Assembly: GCA_937928735.1 (NCBI GenBank)
Contig: CALFVF010000007.1
Coordinates: 32,645 to 96,644, forward strand
Direction of reading: 5' to 3'
DNA: 64,000 bases
From: an uncultured Verrucomicrobiales bacterium
Lineage (GTDB): Bacteria > Verrucomicrobiota > Verrucomicrobiia > Verrucomicrobiales > Akkermansiaceae
In this document: piece by piece, positions 1 through 6,709 of the stretch
Numbering within the stretch: the first letter of the stretch is position 1
How the letters are laid out: every line of letters begins with the position of its first letter
The notes under the pieces: generated by a model
Told to the model about the DNA's origin: nothing
Database searches by the model: none
What the model saw: only the letters and a program-made list of their open reading frames with translations
Program-made: the position numbers and the translations under genes

Positions 1-1
1 C

Positions 2-457
2 AATGACATGCGCGACCAAAAGAAGAGAACTATCGCCTGGCAGAGTGAAGGCTCTCAACACTCTTCTCTAGAACTCATAGCACCTGCGGGGAATGCAGAT
101 GTCATGAGCTTTGAGCAAGGGGATGCGATGTCACTGCGTGAGGATCTAGGAGCCTTTCAGCGAGTGCATGCGAGTAATCTCATTTGCCGCCTGCCTGAGC
201 CTATGCGATTCCTAGAGCGTGTGCCTGAGCTCGTCGAGTCTGGTGGTGAGCTCGTACTGGCGACACCATTTAGCTGGCTAGAAGAATACACCCCGAAGTC
301 CCAGTGGCCTGAGGGAGATTCTTTTGAGTGGCTCACAGGGCATTTAGAAGAGCATTTCGAGTTCGTGCGGAGCGCGGATGAGCCATTTTTGATTCGTGAG
401 CATGGGCGGAAGTACCAGCTTGTTTTCTCCAAGGTCAGTCACTGGAAGCGCCGCTAG
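2..457 (+). CDS. Putative 4-mercaptohistidine N1-methyltransferase, C-terminal part (5' end outside window)
   Basis: The reading frame is open from base 2, so the gene begins before the window and only about 150 residues are visible. What is seen is the second half of a SAM-dependent methyltransferase fold: an acidic strand followed by FEQGDAM, which resembles the post-adenine-binding motif, then a GGELVLATPFSWLEEYTP stretch typical of the methyltransferase domain of ovothiol biosynthesis (the C-terminal domain of OvoA, or its stand-alone form). That family methylates 5-thiohistidine to make ovothiol A. The assignment rests on recalled family resemblance; the SAM-binding GxGxG loop lies outside the window. 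The ORF-track start at base 8 is simply the first internal Met and is unlikely to be the true start. Confidence 0.6.
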   Translation, partial: NDMRDQKKRTIAWQSEGSQHSSLELIAPAGNADVMSFEQGDAMSLREDLGAFQRVHASNLICRLPEPMRFLERVPELVESGGELVLATPFSWLEEYTPKSQWPEGDSFEWLTGHLEEHFEFVRSADEPFLIREHGRKYQLVFSKVSHWKRR

Positions 458-480
458 ATTCTTCTGCTTGATGGGAGAAA

Positions 481-654
481 CTAAGAAAAAAACTTAGTGA
501 CTAGGTAGCTCCATGAGTGGCCGCCGAAGTAGATGCCGAGAATACCAAGAATACCAGCGATAGCGGGAGGAGCTGGAGCTGGGAGCTTGAGTGCGGCGAA
601 GAGCAAGCCGACAAGGAAGCCTGCGAGGAGAGCGAGTAGACAAGTTTGTAGCAT
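481..654 (-). CDS. XapX domain (DUF1427) small membrane protein
   Basis: A 57-codon gene too short for the ORF track. It starts at ATG 654 and ends with TAG at 481. The protein has two short hydrophobic segments (roughly residues 5-22 and 31-43) separated by the Pro/Ala-rich linker LKLPAPAPPA, followed by GILGIYFGG. This is the layout of the XapX domain, a small two-helix membrane module of unknown function. The ATG has no clear ribosome binding site, which is common in this window. It lies between the convergent end of the methyltransferase gene and the end of gltX, and accounts for nearly all of that 315-base gap. The family call is from recognised sequence pattern; no function is claimed. 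Confidence 0.7.
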   Translation of the reverse strand: MLQTCLLALLAGFLVGLLFAALKLPAPAPPAIAGILGILGIYFGGHSWSYLVTKFFS

Positions 655-772
655 AGAGAACTACTTAGTCATAGTCAGACTGGAAGTGAACTAAAATTCG
701 TCACTTCAAGTCTGACGTATCTATCTCATCGATAGAACATTGTTTACAATGCTGCTTGTCTTTCGCCGCTCA

Positions 773-2125
773 CTAGGATGCGGCGAGTAATGTAATGGCG
801 CGCTCCAGCCGCCTCACGCATTCTGCCTGCCCGAGGATTTGAATCATTTCTCCGAGATCTGGCCCGCCGGCCATACCACTGAGTGCGACTCTCACTGGGA
901 ACATGAGTTGCCCGGGTTTGGCTTGGTTCGCCTTAGCGGTCGCCCCGATCGTGTCTTTGGCACTACTCCAGTCTGTGAGGTCTTGCCAAGATGCGGCGAG
1001 TTCTTTGAGCAGCGGGATCGCTTGCTCGTTCTTACGCACCTTTTGGGCGGCAGCTTCCTCGATCGGGTAGTCTGCATCGTAGTAAAAGGAGAGAAGCTGA
1101 GGTGCCTCTGTGAGTAAGGAGACTTTTTCTTGGATAGAAGAGGCTATTTGCTCAAATTTTTCACCGAGTGCAGACTCTTCTGTAGGAATTGTGGGAGTTG
1201 ACTTCAGATAGGGTAATACAGCTTGAGAGAATGCAGTGGGGCTGAGTTTTGCGATGTGTTGCTGATTCACCCAGCGGCACTTATCGGCATCAAACTTGGC
1301 GGGTGCGCGGTTGATATTCTCAAGACTAAAGATATCAATGAGCTCTGAGAGTTCAAAGATTTCTTGGTCATCTTTGGGCGACCAGCCAAGGAGTGTGAGG
1401 AAGTTAAACGTCGCCTTTTGCAAGTAGCCAGAGGAGGCGTACTCGGCAATGGCGGCACCTTGATCACGCTTCGACATCTTGGACCCATCCATGTTAAGAA
1501 TGAGTGGGATGTGGGCGTAGTGCGGAGGTGTGACTCCGAAGGCCTCAAAGAGCTGTAGATGCTTCGGCGTGTTCATGAGATGATCTTCCCCGCGAATGAT
1601 ATGGGTGAGCTTCATCTCTATATCATCGACAACATTCACGAAGTGGAAGGTGAAGCTACCATCGGAGCGCTTCACCACCATATCAGGGTTAATCTCCTCA
1701 TTGGTGTAGTCAACGCTTACTTCTCCGCAGACGAGATCTTGCACTGTCATGAGCTTGCGCTCAAAGCGGAAGCGCCAAGCGCCATCATCCTCATAAACTC
1801 GTTCACTAGCGACGAGTTTCTCAAACCACTGCTGATAGATATCTGCGCGCTCACTCTGATAATAAGGGCCATAGGAGCCAGTGCTCTCGCCGCAGGCCTT
1901 TGGGCCTTCATCCCAGTCCATACCTAACCAGTCGAGACCTTGGAAGATGGCGTCTCTGGCGGCTGTGGTGTTTCTCTCTTTGTCCGTATCTTCGATTCGT
2001 AGAATAAATTTCCCCCCGTGTTTTCTCGCAAATAGCCAGTTAAACATCGCGGTGCGGGCACCCCCTACGTGGAGGTAACCAGTCGGAGAAGGGGCGAAAC
2101 GTGTACGAACCTCAGGTGCTGTCAT
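773..2125 (-). CDS. gltX: Glutamyl-tRNA synthetase
   Basis: Class I aminoacyl-tRNA synthetase that charges tRNA-Glu (or tRNA-Glu and tRNA-Gln in organisms lacking glutaminyl-tRNA synthetase) in the cytoplasm. The protein opens with the signature RFAPSPTGYLHVGGARTA, containing the HIGH-like motif at about residues 18-21, has the GEDHL segment of the catalytic core, and the KMSKR loop at about residues 216-220. Roughly 450 residues is a normal bacterial length. I chose ATG at 2125 because the conserved domain starts four residues later. The ORF track begins 12 codons upstream at a TTG (2161) that has an AGGTG about 10 bases before it, so the longer form is a real alternative. It is transcribed divergently from the M29 aminopeptidase gene. 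Confidence 0.93.
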   Translation of the reverse strand: MTAPEVRTRFAPSPTGYLHVGGARTAMFNWLFARKHGGKFILRIEDTDKERNTTAARDAIFQGLDWLGMDWDEGPKACGESTGSYGPYYQSERADIYQQWFEKLVASERVYEDDGAWRFRFERKLMTVQDLVCGEVSVDYTNEEINPDMVVKRSDGSFTFHFVNVVDDIEMKLTHIIRGEDHLMNTPKHLQLFEAFGVTPPHYAHIPLILNMDGSKMSKRDQGAAIAEYASSGYLQKATFNFLTLLGWSPKDDQEIFELSELIDIFSLENINRAPAKFDADKCRWVNQQHIAKLSPTAFSQAVLPYLKSTPTIPTEESALGEKFEQIASSIQEKVSLLTEAPQLLSFYYDADYPIEEAAAQKVRKNEQAIPLLKELAASWQDLTDWSSAKDTIGATAKANQAKPGQLMFPVRVALSGMAGGPDLGEMIQILGQAECVRRLERAITLLAAS

Positions 2126-2271
2126 AGGGCGTGATGTAGCGCTTCTAAGAGTCGCTGACAAGTGGTGTTTTCACCTAGGGGATAGAATGGAGACAAGGTG
2201 GGAGAAGATGTTAAACCAACGAGAAAAAGACGTTCCTCAAAGAACCCCAACTGTGTAGGGTGAAACAAGTA

Positions 2272-3513
2272 ATGACACCGAGAGAGAGAGAAGACCGATA
2301 CGCGCGACTACTACTAGAGGTGGGAGTGAATCTCCAGCAAGGGCAGAATATCCTACTCTCCGCAGAGCCCATTGGGCGTGAGTTCCTCCAGCGACTCTGC
2401 CGCAGAGCCTACGAGATGGGGGCAGGGTATGTGCATGCCGAGCTGCAAGATGCTGAGGTGGAGAAACTCCGACTTCAGTTTGCCGAGGAGTGCTCTCTAG
2501 ATTACACGCCACCGTGGGTGACTCAGCGCCAGAGAGGAATGGTGGATGAAAGCTGGGCGCAGCTCTCCCTCTACACGCCTGAGGACATGGATGTGTATAA
2601 AGAGATTCAGCCAGCAAGAATGGAGAGACACCAAAAGGCACTCCAGCAGAGCCAGAAGATTAATCGAGATGCCTGCGCTGCCGCACAGATCCCGTGGTGC
2701 CGCGCAGCACTACCGACACCAGCGTGGGCTCATCGAATCTTTCCTGATAAAGAAATCGAACAAGCAGAAGAGTCTCTGTGGGAAGTATTTGTTAGGGTGC
2801 TTCGGCTCGACTTGAGTGATCCCGTGGCCTTCTGGAAATCACAAGCTGAGATTTTAAAACAACGTTGTGAAACACTCAATACATGGCGAGTGAAAACTCT
2901 TCACTTCCGTGGAGAAGGCACAGACTTAAAAGTGGAATGTTTACCCAAGTCGCGCTGGATAGGAGGGGGGGTGGAGACACCCTCAGGCGTGAAATTTATG
3001 CCAAATCTACCCACGGAGGAGGTCTTTACGACACCAGATTATAGGAAAACGGAGGGTAGAGCACAAGTCGTGAAACCCGTGGAGGTGTTAGGCATAAGTG
3101 TGCAAAAAGCATGGTTCGAGTTCGAGCGCGGGGAGGTCGTGCGCTATGGGGCAGAGTCAGGCGTGGAGGCTCTGGAGAGATTCTTCGCACTTTGTCCACA
3201 GGCACGCTATCTCGGAGAAGTCGCACTGGTAGGTCATGACTCTCCGATAGCGCAGTCAGCTGTGGTCTTTCACTCGATTCTCTATGATGAGAATGCGGCG
3301 AGTCATATAGCCCTCGGGAATAGCTATCCTATCGCGATTGAGGGAGGGGTGGACACCTCGAAGTCACAATTACTGGATGCAGGGGCGAATGTCTCGCGCG
3401 TGCATATCGACTTCATGATCGGTGCAGAGGATATGGAGGTGGATGCTTATTTAGAGAATGGGAAGAAGGTACCTGTACTACAAAAGGGCGAGTTTGCCTC
3501 TTCTCTTCAGTAA
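2272..3513 (+). CDS. M29 family (AmpS/PepS-type) metallo-aminopeptidase
   Basis: A cytoplasmic aminopeptidase releasing N-terminal amino acids, family M29, which uses two divalent metal ions. The N-terminus (YARLLLEVGVNLQQGQ) is the characteristic family opening. The C-terminal third holds the expected metal ligands: the Glu of LGEVALV, the His and Tyr around HSILYDENAASH, and the HID motif of VHIDFMIG. About 413 residues fits the family. The ORF track starts at GTG 2260; I prefer ATG 2272, four codons later, because it gives the usual spacing to the conserved N-terminus. Neither start has a strong ribosome binding site. No obvious operon partner is present. Confidence 0.88.
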   Translation: MTPREREDRYARLLLEVGVNLQQGQNILLSAEPIGREFLQRLCRRAYEMGAGYVHAELQDAEVEKLRLQFAEECSLDYTPPWVTQRQRGMVDESWAQLSLYTPEDMDVYKEIQPARMERHQKALQQSQKINRDACAAAQIPWCRAALPTPAWAHRIFPDKEIEQAEESLWEVFVRVLRLDLSDPVAFWKSQAEILKQRCETLNTWRVKTLHFRGEGTDLKVECLPKSRWIGGGVETPSGVKFMPNLPTEEVFTTPDYRKTEGRAQVVKPVEVLGISVQKAWFEFERGEVVRYGAESGVEALERFFALCPQARYLGEVALVGHDSPIAQSAVVFHSILYDENAASHIALGNSYPIAIEGGVDTSKSQLLDAGANVSRVHIDFMIGAEDMEVDAYLENGKKVPVLQKGEFASSLQ

Positions 3514-3553
3514 GTGGTAGTATGTGTGAGAGCTCGCTATCTAAGTAACGTTT

Positions 3554-3979
3554 TTATGAACTAATGCCTTTTCTCCGCGCTTCTACCGCGAGAGTGAAAG
3601 CTCGCTCGTCTCCATAGCGTTTGATGGAGAATTTTAAACAACGCCGCTCCCCAGGTCTCGGTGACCAAGTGGCCTGCCAGAATTCATAGACCGTGCCATT
3701 GGTCGTGACTTTAACTCGAGAGACACCAATCACCCCTGAGCTATTGCGCTGTGAGCGGTGGCAGATACGTGCGGAGTCATCGGCTTTGAGCGTTTCTACG
3801 AGCTGATCTCGCCATTGTTTCGCAAGATTGAGAGCTTTTTCGGGAGATCCAGCAGCGCTGTCTGAGAAGAATTTGGCGTATTTTTGTCCGCGTCGCTGGA
3901 GACGAACTTGCCAGCCATGGGTACTGGCAGAGGCGAGATCAATGCGAGCTAAGGCATAAAATGGCGAGTTGGTACCCAT
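3554..3979 (-). CDS. AP2/ERF-like domain protein (tandem)
   Basis: A 141-residue protein with what look like two copies of an AP2/ERF-like fold. The first (about residues 20-62) has the pattern GWQVRLQRRGQKYAKFF followed by an Ala-rich helix (KALNLAKQWRDQL). The second (about residues 82-138) has SGVIGVSRV, FWQATW and LKFSIKRYGDERAF with a similar helix. AP2 domains bind DNA in plant ERF factors and in bacterial homing endonucleases; stand-alone bacterial AP2-like proteins are common in PVC genomes and mostly uncharacterised. No nuclease motif is visible, so a DNA-binding role is inferred only. It starts at a good ATG (3979) and has no tight gene neighbour. Confidence 0.65.
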   Translation of the reverse strand: MGTNSPFYALARIDLASASTHGWQVRLQRRGQKYAKFFSDSAAGSPEKALNLAKQWRDQLVETLKADDSARICHRSQRNSSGVIGVSRVKVTTNGTVYEFWQATWSPRPGERRCLKFSIKRYGDERAFTLAVEARRKGISS

Positions 3980-4069
3980 AGAGAAACTATGTCCTATACA
4001 ATAAGATGGGTCAAAACGAAATATAGACCCAGTCTATGAGTTTTAGCTAAGAAAGCCCCCTAGGAAAGC

Positions 4070-4507
4070 TTAGGAAGACACCAGAACACCGCCACCAATG
4101 ATTAGCAGAGACCCCAGAATAAGTCTCGTGGTGTTGACATCCTTCCACTCATTAAAGAGAATGAGAGCTGCCACCACAGTCACTAGAGTATTCATATTAT
4201 AGAGAGGAGCGAGCTTAGAAATCGGCATACGGTAGTGGGAAATTGCGACCACTACCATCACAGTACCAAGACCCCAGGTCAGTCCCATGCAGAGAGCTGG
4301 CCAGCACTGTTTCCAGGTGAAATCATAGGTTCCTTGCTGGATCATCACACTTAAGCCTGTGAAGAATGCCCCGATACCCACACAGGCGAGAAAGACGCCT
4401 GCCGCGATATTGTGCTGGGAGCTGACCTTTTGAAAAATACCAGCTGTGCCAAAGAGTAGAGCAGGGATGAGACCGCCGATGAGAATTCCGATTTGAGCTT
4501 GAGACAT
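4070..4507 (-). CDS. EamA-like (DMT superfamily) small membrane transporter
   Basis: A roughly 145-residue protein with about five hydrophobic segments: residues 5-20, 34-55, 68-88, 104-122 and 128-143. The C-terminal LILGSLLIIGGGVLVSS and the FNEW segment before it are typical of a single EamA unit of the drug/metabolite transporter superfamily. Most EamA carriers have two such units, so this one probably works as a dimer, as small multidrug resistance proteins do; the substrate cannot be told. The ORF track starts at GTG 4519; I use the ATG four codons on (4507), where the hydrophobic region begins. It is the last gene of a possible minus-strand run rsmB - small membrane protein - this gene. 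Confidence 0.7.
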   Translation of the reverse strand: MSQAQIGILIGGLIPALLFGTAGIFQKVSSQHNIAAGVFLACVGIGAFFTGLSVMIQQGTYDFTWKQCWPALCMGLTWGLGTVMVVVAISHYRMPISKLAPLYNMNTLVTVVAALILFNEWKDVNTTRLILGSLLIIGGGVLVSS

Positions 4508-4603
4508 ATCTGGGGGCACCGTTTCTTAGCCAGAGGGTTGGCTCAAGCTAAATTGCAAGTTATGCTATCATTTTCTAGAGAATCCACACGGAGAATGTGA
4601 CAC

Positions 4604-4732
4604 TCATTGGCCAGAAGCAGGGGTGTTGCGCTCAAAACTCGTGGACTCACTACCAAGAAAAATCACACCAGTGGAAATGAGAAAACTTATGAGAATAATA
4701 AAGGCGAGGAAAATAAGAAGACAAGATTTCAT
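4604..4732 (-). CDS. Small single-span membrane protein (42 aa)
   Basis: A short ORF absent from the ORF track: ATG at 4732, TGA at 4604. The product has one long hydrophobic segment (about residues 4-26, LLIFLAFIILISFLIS) and a short polar tail ending in GQ. It lies 54 bases downstream of rsmB and about 100 bases upstream of the EamA gene on the same strand, so it could be co-transcribed. No family is recognised. The strongly hydrophobic start after MKSC and the otherwise empty position favour a real small membrane protein, but chance cannot be excluded at this length. Confidence 0.4.
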   Translation of the reverse strand: MKSCLLIFLAFIILISFLISTGVIFLGSESTSFERNTPASGQ

Positions 4733-4786
4733 TGAGAGACACTTGAGGTGATAGGTGAGCTGAGAGCAAACAGAGAGCGTCGAGGA

Positions 4787-6037
4787 CTAGCTAGAGAGTT
4801 CTAGTAGAGCGCAGTAGGCGCCATCTGTTTGGTGAGTTTGTGGGAGAATGTGCATTTCTTTGACGAGCTTCAGACGAGTGTTACTTTCTAAGAACGCCTC
4901 GATGAGTTTCGTGTTTTCGGCACTATCAATGGAGCAGGTCGAGTAAACGATTCTTCCGCCAGGCTTTAGGCACTCGATGGCTGTCTGAAGAATGTTGGAC
5001 TGGATCACGGAGAGTTCAGTGAGGGACTCCTCAGTCATTCTCCAGCGAGCATCGACACGGCGGCGCAGTACACCTGTATTAGAACAAGGCACATCCAGAA
5101 GAATCGCGTCAAATGTCTCGTGCCAGTGGCTCGGTGCAGGCTGAGACCAGTCATGTTTCTCGACTTTAGCGCAGGTGACCCCGAGTTTCTCTAGATTTTT
5201 CTCTAGGCGGGGGAGTCTTTTTTCATTCGAGTCTGTCGCGACAAGGTTCCCTTGATTGTTAAGGAGCTCAGCGATCTGGAAGGATTTACCACCTGGGGCA
5301 GCACAGGCATCAAGAATGGTTTCTCCTGGGCGGGGGTCGAGTAGTTGGACGCAGTGGCGAGTGGCTGGATCTTGGATATAGATTTTTCCAGATTGTAGCC
5401 ATTCTCTGGGAGGCATTCCTTTATAGAGATAGAAATGTTCGAGATCGAGAGGAGTGGCCAGATCATCTTGTTGGATAAACTGAGAGTCGGTAGCCAGTAG
5501 GCGATTGAGGCGAAATAGGGTAGGAGCTGGTTGTTGGTTCCACTCCATTAGCTGGATTGTCTGCTCTTCACCGAATTGGCTGACCCAGCGCTGATAGAGC
5601 CAGTCCGGGTGAGAGTGGTAGACGGCGGGGTGAGTCTGTGAGAGCTGCTGCTGGATCGATTCCCGTTCTCTGTCCGTTCTTCTCAGAATCGCATTGATGA
5701 GACCACGCACTCCTTTTCTGGCACTATTGACAGTCTCATTGACCGCAGCGTGCACAGGGAGTTCCATCCATAGGAGCTGGAAAATACCGATTCGTAGCAC
5801 TTGGCGTGCGAGAGGGTCTAGGCGGCCTTCACGCATACTATCGATAATGGAGTCGAGTGCGCGCTGGTGGCGAATCGCTCCCATTACAAGAGCATTGAGT
5901 AGATTGCGATCTGGTGGAGAGAGGCGATTATCTCTGGCTGCTTGGTCGATGAGGGTCTCAGCATACAATTGGCCTTGCTCCCATGTTTCCAGTGCCATAG
6001 CGGCAATTTGTCTTATGTTACGTATCGGATGAGCCAC
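4787..6037 (-). CDS. rsmB: 16S rRNA m5C967 methyltransferase (RsmB/Sun family)
   Basis: Methylates C967 of 16S rRNA with SAM. The first ~140 residues form a NusB-like RNA-binding domain (LIDQAARDNRLSPPDRNLL, AVNETVNSARKG). The Rossmann methyltransferase domain follows, with the SAM motif ILDACAAPGGKS at about residue 240 and the two RNA m5C cysteines in LLDVPCSNTG and YSTCSI. At 416 residues it is close to the usual 430. The start is a GTG at 6037; no upstream ATG is available and the next internal Met would cut into the NusB domain. The upstream region holds copy 1 of the palindromic repeat. Confidence 0.9.
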   Translation of the reverse strand: MAHPIRNIRQIAAMALETWEQGQLYAETLIDQAARDNRLSPPDRNLLNALVMGAIRHQRALDSIIDSMREGRLDPLARQVLRIGIFQLLWMELPVHAAVNETVNSARKGVRGLINAILRRTDRERESIQQQLSQTHPAVYHSHPDWLYQRWVSQFGEEQTIQLMEWNQQPAPTLFRLNRLLATDSQFIQQDDLATPLDLEHFYLYKGMPPREWLQSGKIYIQDPATRHCVQLLDPRPGETILDACAAPGGKSFQIAELLNNQGNLVATDSNEKRLPRLEKNLEKLGVTCAKVEKHDWSQPAPSHWHETFDAILLDVPCSNTGVLRRRVDARWRMTEESLTELSVIQSNILQTAIECLKPGGRIVYSTCSIDSAENTKLIEAFLESNTRLKLVKEMHILPQTHQTDGAYCALLELSS

Positions 6038-6066
6038 AGAAGTAAGTGATAGAGGAAGTAGATTCT

Positions 6067-6094
6067 AATACCAACTCAAAAAACTAACTGGTAC
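6067..6094. repeat. Palindromic interspersed repeat, copy 1
   Basis: The sequence TAATACCAACTCAAAAAACTAACTGGTA shares its ATACCAACTC-AAAAAA-CTAACTGGTA core with two other sites at about 9292 and 17422. Outer arms ATACCA and TGGTAT pair around an A-rich loop; this copy has TGGTAC on the right side. It sits between the start of rsmB and the terminator after the TIGR04073 gene. See the finding on this family. Confidence 0.75.
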
Positions 6095-6152
6095 AAGGAT
6101 AGCGCTCTAGTAAAATACCTAACAAAATTAGGTGAGCTGCGCACGGAAAGAA

Positions 6153-6186
6153 AAACACCCTGTCGCCCAAAAGCAACAGGGTGTTT
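6153..6186 (-). terminator. Rho-independent terminator of the TIGR04073 gene
   Basis: AAACACCCTGT (6153-6163) and ACAGGGTGTTT (6176-6186) form a perfect 11-bp stem with a 12-base loop. On the minus strand it is followed by TTTTTC, so it should terminate transcripts of the gene ending at 6206. Confidence 0.85.
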
Positions 6187-6205
6187 CTATGAAAAATAAG
6201 TTCAC

Positions 6206-6637
6206 CTAGTATGAAGTCGTGCGCGAGTGGCGGAAGTAAGACTCTGCTCCTAACTCAGGTGGAAACTCGTGGAAACCATCTGTGGGATTAATCTCAATTC
6301 TGTTATCTTGGCCACACTTTTCATAAGGTGGCTTAAAGGTGCCGTGGTGAGTTGGGCAACGGAATGTGAATAACTCGTAGAAGCCATACTTCATACGGCG
6401 AAACATGCGGCTAGTGCCATCAACTGCGCCATAAGACCATCCAGCTTTACCGCCATGTGTCTGTGTGCGGCGATCAATGGTCTCTGGTATTTCTGAAACA
6501 CTATAAAGAATGTTACTAAGAGCTCTGCCTAACTTGCGGCTTGAAGTGTAAGCTGCTCCTGGAGGAGCCTGGATGTCACCATAAGCTGATACCACAGTAG
6601 TTGTGATGACAGTAGCAATCGTAAAGAATGTTTTCAT
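6206..6637 (-). CDS. Exosortase system-associated protein, TIGR04073 family
   Basis: A secreted protein of about 143 residues. An N-terminal signal peptide (MKTFFTIATVITTTVVSAYG) is followed by the family block LGRALSNILYSVSEIPETI and later YGFYELFTF, which I recognise as the TIGR04073 family. That family is found in bacteria with an exosortase/PEP-CTERM protein-sorting system, but its biochemical role is unknown. I start at ATG 6637 rather than the ORF-track start 21 codons upstream, because the signal peptide begins there. No exosortase or PEP-CTERM protein is in the window. It lies 73 bases downstream of the kinase gene on the same strand and ends at a clear terminator, so the two may share a transcript. 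Confidence 0.75.
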   Translation of the reverse strand: MKTFFTIATVITTTVVSAYGDIQAPPGAAYTSSRKLGRALSNILYSVSEIPETIDRRTQTHGGKAGWSYGAVDGTSRMFRRMKYGFYELFTFRCPTHHGTFKPPYEKCGQDNRIEINPTDGFHEFPPELGAESYFRHSRTTSY

Positions 6638-6709
6638 ATTAAGTGTAGTCTGAGTGAAAAGGGGTGAATCTGGCAATAGTAAAAGTGCGTATTCTCGCAA
6701 AAAAATGAG

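Noticed and set aside
1559-1927. 122-aa plus-strand ORF inside gltX
   Set aside because: Antisense shadow of the GltX catalytic core.
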